64,000 nucleotides of DNA from Dehalobacterium formicoaceticum (lineage in GTDB: Bacteria > Bacillota > Dehalobacteriia > Dehalobacteriales > Dehalobacteriaceae), in the NCBI RefSeq assembly GCF_002224645.1, contig NZ_CP022121.1:1928501-1992500 (forward strand), in the 5' to 3' direction. The notes under the pieces are model-generated. The model searched no databases and was not told where the DNA came from. It worked only from the letters and a program-made list of their open reading frames with translations. The position numbers and the translations under genes are program-made. The first letter of the stretch is position 1. Each line of letters begins with the position of its first letter. Shown piece after piece: positions 1 to 6,053 of the stretch.

Positions 1-700
1 GGCAAGGAATATCAAAGCCGGTGTGATCGTGAATGAATGGGGACAAGTAGGTATTGACGGCAGTTTGTTTCATGACCATGGCTTCGAAATTCAGGAATTG
101 AATAACGGGCAGATCTTTTGCAGTTGTTTGGCCGGTAATTTTGTGGATGCCCTGGTCCGGTTTGCCGATTATCCTTTGGACTACCTTTTGGTGGAAACCT
201 CCGGGATGGCCAATCCCCAGCCGATCCGTCAGATGCTGAAGGAAATCAGGAGCCAGACGGGAGAGCGCTATGATTATCGGGGTACCTTGAACCCCAATGC
301 ACCTATCGTTGAAACCAGTTTTACTAAAGTGGAAGGACTTTTGGATCTTGATCTTATGAATCAGGAAAGGAGCCTGGCGGTGCGGCGCAGCGTGAAGACT
401 CCTTATAAAAGACCGGTTCATTATGTGGTATCTACGAAAGAGAATGTTGACCCGGCACAAGCAGCAGAATTTGCCAAAAGGCTTTTAAATCATGCCTTTC
501 GCATCAAAGGTTTTATTCATAACGGGGGGGAAGGCTGGTTCTATTTGGATGCAGTGAATGACCAGGTGGAAATCAAGCCGGTTCAGGCCAAAGGCAATGA
601 AACAAAAATAGTCGTTATTTCCAAGGTATGGGAAGAAATTTTGCCCCAAATTGAGTCGGCGTGGCAGGAAACATGCGGGGTGCCTTTTGAAATTAAATAA
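1..700 (+). CDS. CobW/HypB/UreG-family GTP-binding protein, 5' end outside window
   Basis: The reading frame is open to the window edge, so the N-terminus with the P-loop is missing. What remains starts with R-N-I-K-A-G-V and contains NEWGQVGIDG, a C-S-C metal-site remnant followed by LAGNFVDAL, and ETSGMANP, which matches the Walker B-like ETSGLADP of CobW GTPases. CobW-family proteins are metallochaperones or cofactor-insertion GTPases, and versions of this type often sit beside corrinoid methyltransferase genes. The next genes are an MtaA-like methyltransferase and a corrinoid protein, so a role in corrinoid or metal delivery to that system is a reasonable inference. The C-terminal half (from about residue 130 of the visible part) is less conserved. 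Family assignment is fairly sure; the metal or cofactor is not known. Confidence 0.8.
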   Translation, partial: ARNIKAGVIVNEWGQVGIDGSLFHDHGFEIQELNNGQIFCSCLAGNFVDALVRFADYPLDYLLVETSGMANPQPIRQMLKEIRSQTGERYDYRGTLNPNAPIVETSFTKVEGLLDLDLMNQERSLAVRRSVKTPYKRPVHYVVSTKENVDPAQAAEFAKRLLNHAFRIKGFIHNGGEGWFYLDAVNDQVEIKPVQAKGNETKIVVISKVWEEILPQIESAWQETCGVPFEIK

Positions 701-743
701 TTTTACAGCTGCTTTTTATATATAAAATAAGACAAATTATTGA

Positions 744-777
744 GTGAGATGGGTTTATATAGCTATATCCATCTCAC
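744..777 (+). terminator. Hairpin after the CobW-like gene
   Basis: A 9-bp perfect stem (GTGAGATGG / CCATCTCAC) encloses an A/T-rich loop that is itself partly self-complementary. It lies between the CobW-like stop and the next gene. There is only a weak T-rich tail, so it may be a terminator or an mRNA-stabilising hairpin. Confidence 0.5.
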
Positions 778-824
778 TTGTATCATAGCAAGAAAAATTC
801 TAATACAAAGGGAGAGATTATTTA

Positions 825-1877
825 ATGAAAGAAATGACACCAACGGAGAGAATGATTGCAACCTTAGAACACAAACCGGTGGACCGTGTCCCGGTAATGA
901 TTCTTCTGGGAACTACCTGGACGATTAACAGAGCAGGAATTTCTTATGATGATTATTACGGGATGGAAGATTTAGGCGTAGAAATGACGGTTAAGGCTTT
1001 TGATGATATAAAAAGCGAAACAGTTTCCGTGGGTAATTGGACGGGATGGCTGAAAGCATTCGGCTGCCCCACGATCACGTCACAACCGTGTAAAGACGTG
1101 ACTGTTGAAGAGGCCTTTACCGATGTTAAAACTGAAATACCAAAGTTAGACAAATCTAAAATCAGACAACAATTAGAAGAATGCGAACTGATTCAAAAAA
1201 TATTACAGCAAGCAGCGGGTGTTAAAAAAGCCGTAGGCGACAGGAAATTTTTGTCTGCTGCCATTACAGGTCCTTTTACAGCCGCCGGTTTATTGGTGGG
1301 CATCAAGGATTTAATGAAATTAGTTGGCAAAAAAAATCCCTTGGCTGATGAGCTCTTAGATTATATGTCAACTGCTTGTGCGGAATATGCCAATATGCTG
1401 ATTGAAAACGGTGTTGATATCATTTTTATCTGTGATCCGTCGTCCAGTGGTGATATGATTGGTCCCAAGCAATTTGATGCTTATTCTGTACCGGCGATGA
1501 AACAGTTTAATGACCAATTACGTAACTGTAAATATTTCTTCCTGCATATGTGCGGCAAAACAGATATGAGAATTCCCGAAGTAAAGAAATTGGGCTTTGT
1601 CGATGCTTACTCCATTGATTCTCCGGTAGATTTGAAATATGCTCTGGAGGTGGCAGGGGATGAGTTGACAATCATGGGGAATATGAATACGGTAGACGAT
1701 ATGTTATTTGGCACCCCGGAACGTTGCTATGATGAAGCTTATAAAAGAATTGAACTGGCTGGATTAAATGGGGGCTATATCTTAATGCCCGGATGCGATA
1801 TTCCGGCCAAAACTACCATCGAGAATCTTCTTGCCATGACCAGGGCATCTGAAGATTACGCAGCCAAGCACAAGTAA
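825..1877 (+). CDS. Uroporphyrinogen decarboxylase-like corrinoid methyltransferase (MtaA/MtbA type)
   Basis: This 350-residue protein belongs to the UroD superfamily, in the branch that moves methyl groups between a methyl-corrinoid protein and a second acceptor. It opens with PTERMIATLEHKPVDRVPV, typical of the family, and keeps a zinc-binding pattern H-x-C (H241, C243 in LHMCGKT) plus a distal Cys (C324 in MPGCDIP), as in MtaA-type enzymes where zinc activates the thiol acceptor. In bacteria the acceptor may be tetrahydrofolate rather than coenzyme M; the sequence does not decide this. The gene precedes a corrinoid protein and an MttB-type methyltransferase, with which it would form a three-part methyl-transfer system. 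The ATG follows the AGGGAGAG ribosome binding site. Length is normal for the family. Confidence 0.85.
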   Translation: MKEMTPTERMIATLEHKPVDRVPVMILLGTTWTINRAGISYDDYYGMEDLGVEMTVKAFDDIKSETVSVGNWTGWLKAFGCPTITSQPCKDVTVEEAFTDVKTEIPKLDKSKIRQQLEECELIQKILQQAAGVKKAVGDRKFLSAAITGPFTAAGLLVGIKDLMKLVGKKNPLADELLDYMSTACAEYANMLIENGVDIIFICDPSSSGDMIGPKQFDAYSVPAMKQFNDQLRNCKYFFLHMCGKTDMRIPEVKKLGFVDAYSIDSPVDLKYALEVAGDELTIMGNMNTVDDMLFGTPERCYDEAYKRIELAGLNGGYILMPGCDIPAKTTIENLLAMTRASEDYAAKHK

Positions 1878-1900
1878 TACTTGTTTAATGCTCATATTTT

Positions 1901-1960
1901 AATGGCATCATATTTTCCATTTTTCTTCATGCAAAAATACGGAAACTGTGATGCCATTTT
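1901..1960 (+). terminator. Probable intrinsic terminator after the MtaA-like gene
   Basis: Ten bases (AATGGCATCA) pair perfectly with TGATGCCATT about 40 bases later. Partly pairing TTTTCC/GGAAA arms lie inside, and TTTT follows. This separates the MtaA-like gene from the sigma-54-controlled unit downstream. Confidence 0.6.
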
Positions 1961-2063
1961 ACTATCTATAAGGGATATTGATCACAAACAACCTATTCAA
2001 TGCTTAGTGTATAACTAGGAATGTCATAATATAAAACACCATTTTTGATTAGAAGAATAGATT

Positions 2064-2101
2064 TGTTCCATTTTAAAACACGAATGTTGCAAAACAGGAC
2101 A
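2064..2101 (+). promoter_or_regulatory. Paired TGT-N11-ACA palindromes, putative enhancer-binding protein sites
   Basis: Two 17-base sites of the form TGT-N11-ACA lie at 2064-2080 and 2085-2101. Their centres are 21 bp apart, two helical turns, so they face the same side of the DNA. They stand about 240 bp upstream of a near-consensus sigma-54 promoter, the usual distance for NifA/NtrC-type activators. The same motif is found twice upstream of the HesB/GRE2 promoters. The activator itself is not in this window. Confidence 0.55.
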
Positions 2102-2322
2102 AGATTATAAACTAAATGGTAATTTTATCAAAATAATTGCTAAGATGGTTACATAAATAGGAATAGATAACGGTAAATGGCAATATGAAAAAGTTTTGAT
2201 TTAATTCAAAAAGCAAATTATAAAAAAACATTTAAGCAATTAAAGCAATAAAGCTTTAGTTTCCATAAGTAATTACGTTTGCATCAAATAAAAAAACAAT
2301 TATCAAAGGGAAATGTGCAATC

Positions 2323-2339
2323 TTGGCACAAGGTTTGCA
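2323..2339 (+). promoter_or_regulatory. Sigma-54 (-24/-12) promoter for the corrinoid/MttB unit
   Basis: The sequence TTGGCAC-N5-TTGCA matches the sigma-54 consensus very closely, with the invariant GG and GC exactly 12 bases apart. Transcription would start near 2352, giving a leader of about 260 nt before the corrinoid protein gene. Confidence 0.8.
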
Positions 2340-2351
2340 ATTGATTATAGG

Positions 2352-2610
2352 TATAATAAGCGTCAAGTTTCACATGGCGAGAAACCGTTTTGAAAGTTCC
2401 GGTAATGAGGAACGGGATTGATGATCATTCAACACAAAGCGGGGATGGCATTCTTCGGGGAAAAGCTGAAAAATTGGCTAAGGGGGGGAGGCGGAACAGG
2501 TTTTAGATAATATTTATTATTAGGCTTGATAGCTTTCCTAAAGGTGAAGAGTGCTCGGCAAACAATAATACAAAGATTAATATTAAAAGTCAATTTAAGG
2601 AGGATATAAA
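2352..2610 (+). other. Long untranslated leader between the sigma-54 promoter and the corrinoid protein gene
   Basis: About 260 bases without an ORF lie downstream of the promoter. Short hairpins can be drawn (for example GTTCC with GGAAC near 2395-2420), and there is a G-rich run near 2480-2490. It did not match any riboswitch consensus I know, including cobalamin and glycine. Its length for a sigma-54 transcript suggests a possible RNA-level control element. Confidence 0.3.
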
Positions 2611-3246
2611 ATGGCATTTGACAATTTGAAACAAGCGTTATTGGACCAAGATGAGGAATTAACCGTACAACTGGTGAATGAAGAATTAGCTAAGGGCTCC
2701 GCAGCCAGAGATCTATTTGATGCTTTAAGCGAAGCGATGACAGAAGTTGGTGAAAAGTTTGCCAATATGGAATTCTTCTTACCGGAAGTTATGTTGGCTT
2801 CTGATGCGATGAAGGCTGCTTCTGATATATTAATTCCTGAAATGGCTAAAACGAATAGCCAAGCTGAATCACTTGGTACTGTAGTTATTGGAACCGTACA
2901 AGGTGACGTTCATACTGTTGGTAAAGACATGGTGGTTGGAACCTTGGCTACCGGCGGCTTCGAAGTAATTGACCTTGGAAAAGACGTAGCTCCTGAAGTA
3001 TTTATCGAAGCTGCAGAAAAAAATAACGCCTCAATTATTGCTTTGTCTGCTTTGATGACAGCTACTATGCCCAGCCAGGGTGATGTAATTAATTTCTTGA
3101 ATTCCAAAGGTATTCGGGATAAATATAAGGTATTAGTAGGCGGCGGTGTTGTACATCAAGATTTCGCAGATAAAATCGGTGCTGATGGATATGCCAAAGA
3201 TGCCATTGACGCAGTAGTTGAAGCTAAGAGAATCATCGGGAAATAA
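2611..3246 (+). CDS. Corrinoid-binding methyltransferase subunit (MttC/MtbC-like)
   Basis: This 211-residue protein has an N-terminal helical cap (about residues 1-85, B12-binding-2 type) and a Rossmann-like cobalamin-binding domain with the D-x-H-x-x-G signature (D99, H101, G104 in GDVHTVGKD). In this signature His provides the lower axial ligand to cobalt. The C-terminal GGGVV segment fits the nucleotide-tail pocket. It carries the methyl group from the MttB-like enzyme just downstream to an acceptor methyltransferase such as the MtaA-like protein upstream. A strong AAGGAGG site precedes the ATG. Transcription probably starts from the sigma-54 promoter at 2323-2339. The RACE-type protein at 9486 is the likely reductive reactivator. 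Confidence 0.93.
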   Translation: MAFDNLKQALLDQDEELTVQLVNEELAKGSAARDLFDALSEAMTEVGEKFANMEFFLPEVMLASDAMKAASDILIPEMAKTNSQAESLGTVVIGTVQGDVHTVGKDMVVGTLATGGFEVIDLGKDVAPEVFIEAAEKNNASIIALSALMTATMPSQGDVINFLNSKGIRDKYKVLVGGGVVHQDFADKIGADGYAKDAIDAVVEAKRIIGK

Positions 3247-3324
3247 TGCTTTTAAATTTAAATAGATACGGAAATTGATTTTTAATATTTGCCATAATCT
3301 AACATAAAAAATGGAGGGATTTGA

Positions 3325-4719
3325 GTGAAAGGTAAGCTCTTTAATTATTGGAATCGTGCTGAAGAAGGCCCTATGATGACAGAAAAGGAATTTGATTTAA
3401 AGGTATATTGGCCGGCATTAAAAAGACTGATCAAAAAATATGATATTAAATATAAACCGGATGAAATCGTTCCTCAGGACATTGAAGAAATCAACAATAT
3501 TTATAAAGCTGCCAAAGAACTTTTTGTCGAAGTCGGTGTTTATAATGTAACCACTAACAGAGTTATTAAATGGACGGAAGAAGAAGTTGACGCTATTATG
3601 AAGGTCTTCCCCTCCTCCTCCACCATTGGGGAAGGCAGAGATGCTACCACCATGGTGAAACGAACCCTTCATGACAAAAGACCTACTGGAAATGTTTTAG
3701 CCCGTGTCTTGGGCAGCCAGGATCCTGCTTTGATTGACCGCGTCTTTTATGCTTATGCCCAAGAAGAAAGAATTGACCATTGCTGCTTCCAGGGCATTAT
3801 CCCCCATATTGGCGGTGCTGATGTCAGACCTTGGAGCCCCGCTGAAATGACCAGTGAATTGAAAAGGGTTGCTGCTGTGGAATGGGCCAGAAAAGCTGCC
3901 GGTCGTCCCGGTTTAGCTGACTGCTCCAGTGCACCTGTGTCCTTACAGGCTGCCATGGCTGCCATGAACTCTGATTCCGGGATGCGCAAAGGTGACGTGC
4001 GTCACGTTTATATCATGCCCCATCTGAAAACCAGTTATGAACAATTCACCAGAACCGTGTCCACCTTCGCTTTCGGACATCATCAATGGGGTATCGGCCA
4101 AGCTTATGTAGGCGGACTTTCAGGTTCACCCAATATGGCTGCCGTTGTTACCACTGCTGAATTGTTTGCTTATTGCATGCTGTACAATCCTTCCTACCTG
4201 GGATTATGGAGTGCTGACGGTATGTACTTCGCCACCACCAGCCGTACCGCATTATGGACCAATTTCCATGCCGGTGCTGCCTGGACCAATAACACCAATA
4301 CCTTCTCCGTGGCCGGTGCTCCTTGGGGCGTTGTGGTTTCCGGTCCTTGCACAGAGTCCTATTTCTGGGAGCATGCTGCCGGTGCTATCGGCTGTGCTGT
4401 TACCGGTATGTTCTCCGCCGGCGGTACAGGTTGGCAGAGCGGCGGCCATATGGGCGCAACTCCTATCGGTGCTCGTTTCGCCAGTGAAGTATGCGACGCT
4501 GTCTGTGAAGCTCAAATCGGATTTGCCGAAGCCAACAGACTGGTTAAATATTGCTTAGCAAAATATGAAGAGAGAATGCTTGCTCGTACGTTGCATGAAG
4601 GCGGCAAACCTTTCGATCAATGCTATGATATCGAATCATGTACGCCATTGCCTGAATTCACTGATCTTTACGAAAAGGTTAAAGCTGAATTAAGAGAACA
4701 AGGATTGAAAAATCTTTAA
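3325..4719 (+). CDS. MttB-superfamily corrinoid-dependent methyltransferase (non-pyrrolysine)
   Basis: The 464-residue product resembles the trimethylamine methyltransferase superfamily, but the frame contains no in-frame TAG, so it is a non-pyrrolysine member. Characterised members of this branch demethylate quaternary amines such as glycine betaine (MtgB), proline betaine (MtpB) and carnitine (MtcB). The substrate here cannot be read from sequence. Glycine/serine-rich stretches such as GGLSGSPNM and GGTGWQSGGHMG, and the C-terminal EERMLARTLHEGGKPFDQ region, are features I associate with the family. The start is GTG behind GGAGGG. The gene lies 78 bp after its corrinoid partner and should be co-transcribed from the sigma-54 promoter. 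The following membrane protein may import the substrate. Confidence 0.88.
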   Translation: MKGKLFNYWNRAEEGPMMTEKEFDLKVYWPALKRLIKKYDIKYKPDEIVPQDIEEINNIYKAAKELFVEVGVYNVTTNRVIKWTEEEVDAIMKVFPSSSTIGEGRDATTMVKRTLHDKRPTGNVLARVLGSQDPALIDRVFYAYAQEERIDHCCFQGIIPHIGGADVRPWSPAEMTSELKRVAAVEWARKAAGRPGLADCSSAPVSLQAAMAAMNSDSGMRKGDVRHVYIMPHLKTSYEQFTRTVSTFAFGHHQWGIGQAYVGGLSGSPNMAAVVTTAELFAYCMLYNPSYLGLWSADGMYFATTSRTALWTNFHAGAAWTNNTNTFSVAGAPWGVVVSGPCTESYFWEHAAGAIGCAVTGMFSAGGTGWQSGGHMGATPIGARFASEVCDAVCEAQIGFAEANRLVKYCLAKYEERMLARTLHEGGKPFDQCYDIESCTPLPEFTDLYEKVKAELREQGLKNL

Positions 4720-4783
4720 TCCTAAAGTCAATAATAGTGCATTGTTTCTAAAGCAACTGTACAAATAAATAAAGGTCAAAGTT

Positions 4784-4822
4784 CAGCTATATGTAACGTC
4801 TTTTTGACGTTACATATAGCTG
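4784..4822 (+). terminator. Perfect 17-bp hairpin between the MttB-like gene and the membrane protein
   Basis: A perfect 17-bp inverted repeat (5' arm 4784-4800, 3' arm 4806-4822) surrounds a TTTTT loop. There is only a weak T-rich tail (TCTTCT), so it may be a partial terminator or an mRNA-processing or stability hairpin that sets expression differences within the operon. Confidence 0.6.
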
Positions 4823-4865
4823 TCTTCTGATAAAAGTGTAAGTGGGTAAAGGAGATGAAAAAAAG

Positions 4866-5915
4866 ATGAATCAAACGAGTGTCCAGATACCTACCTCGCG
4901 TTCCTTCCTTGTAGCTCTTCCCTGGGTCATCATGATTTTGGTGTTCGCTTTCTTATCTTGGTTGTTTTGGGAACCATTTCTCAGCATGTTTATGGATGCA
5001 GAATCTGCTCAATATGCTTCCATTGGCATATCAACAATGGGTGCCTATTTAGTCAGTATCTTTGGCATCGCCGGGCAATGGCCTTTTCAAAAGGTTGAAA
5101 ACAGATGGGTTAAGGGGATTTTGTTGATTTTGTTGGCAAAGGTTATTGCTGCCGCATTCTGGATCGTACTGGTACGTTTCCTGCATGTCAATATTGTGAT
5201 GTGGGCCTTTCCTATTATATCTAATTCCTGGTTGATTCTTGCAGCTACCAGCTTTATCGGCGGAGATGCGCACCTGCCAAATATTCCGCCTGTCAGAAAA
5301 ATGTTTCTTAATTTACTCATTGCTGTAGGTGGTACTATCGTTCTTTTACGTACTATTGTGATTTTTCCCTCTACCTGGTTTGCCATGCTGCAGCCCATTA
5401 TTATAACCGGGGGCTTAGCATATCTGTTTCGGCGTGTTAAACAACCCACCTTTAGTATCCTCTCCTGGTCTTTATTGTTAGGATTAATGTGGATCTTTGT
5501 TTCAGTGGCATCATGGCTTGGTCATTTTACGATTGATCATAATGCGCCTCAGTTCTGGACTTGGAATTTAGGTGCCGGTTCTGCGGAATTTAATTTATTT
5601 TTTGCCTTTACCTGTGGCTTGAATTTTGCCGTCTTTGCTTGCACCCAAGCTTGGCCCTTTTGCCGAATCAGACAACCATGGGGCACAACGATCGCACTTT
5701 TATCAGTTTTAACCTGGTGTTATCTAATCACCCTTGCCATCATACCATTATTTAATACCCTCGTTCCCGGCGATACTTCCCTCTGGCAGGCTCAGGTCTT
5801 TGCTTGGCATACTGTGTTCTGGGGATTTTCCTGGGTGTATTGTTTCGGGATCGGCCAACAGCCGTATCTCTGGAAAGGACAAAAGACACCGGGCACCTGG
5901 GACGATGTGGATTGA
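4866..5915 (+). CDS. Unknown polytopic membrane protein in the methyltransferase operon
   Basis: The protein of about 349 residues is very hydrophobic, with roughly nine or ten membrane spans and few charged loops. The ATG at 4866 is preferred because GGAG lies 11 bases upstream; a GTG eight codons earlier has no good site. I do not recognise the family. Aromatic residues are abundant, such as SWLFWEPFLSMF and several W residues in the last spans. That would suit a cation-pi pocket for a quaternary amine, but this is only a thought. The position directly after the MttB-like methyltransferase makes a transport role for the methylated substrate the simplest guess. The last codons overlap no other gene. 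Confidence 0.6.
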   Translation: MNQTSVQIPTSRSFLVALPWVIMILVFAFLSWLFWEPFLSMFMDAESAQYASIGISTMGAYLVSIFGIAGQWPFQKVENRWVKGILLILLAKVIAAAFWIVLVRFLHVNIVMWAFPIISNSWLILAATSFIGGDAHLPNIPPVRKMFLNLLIAVGGTIVLLRTIVIFPSTWFAMLQPIIITGGLAYLFRRVKQPTFSILSWSLLLGLMWIFVSVASWLGHFTIDHNAPQFWTWNLGAGSAEFNLFFAFTCGLNFAVFACTQAWPFCRIRQPWGTTIALLSVLTWCYLITLAIIPLFNTLVPGDTSLWQAQVFAWHTVFWGFSWVYCFGIGQQPYLWKGQKTPGTWDDVD

Positions 5916-5952
5916 AAACAGCCATCTCAAGCTCAAGGTGGATGGTTTTAAG

Positions 5953-6021
5953 ATGTTGGAAGTAACCGACAAAGCTTTGCTTAAGCTGATGGAATGCATG
6001 GAAAAAGGTAACAAAAGGTAA
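5953..6021 (+). pseudogene. Short HesB-like N-terminal remnant
   Basis: Twenty-two codons (MLEVTDKALLKLMECMEKG, then NKR and stop) closely match the beginning of the HesB-like gene at 15381, including the E-V-T-D start. It stops where the rest of the HesB domain should begin. It lies immediately upstream of GRE1, just as the complete HesB-like gene lies upstream of GRE2. The rest of the gene is absent, and the sequence changes abruptly to high-GC GRE1. It looks like the stump of a second HesB-like gene cut off by an insertion or deletion. Confidence 0.55.
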
Positions 6022-6053
6022 GGATTAAAACCATTATCTAAAGGAGAATGATC

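Noticed and set aside
740-928. Small ORF overlapping the start of the MtaA-like gene
   Set aside because: It spans the hairpin and runs out of frame into a well-supported gene; no ribosome binding site or family.
2352-2610. Cobalamin or glycine riboswitch in the corrinoid gene leader
   Set aside because: None of the conserved core sequences of these riboswitches could be found.
3325-4719. Pyrrolysine-containing trimethylamine methyltransferase
   Set aside because: The 464-codon frame has no in-frame TAG and is of full family length, so it is a non-pyrrolysine MttB relative.
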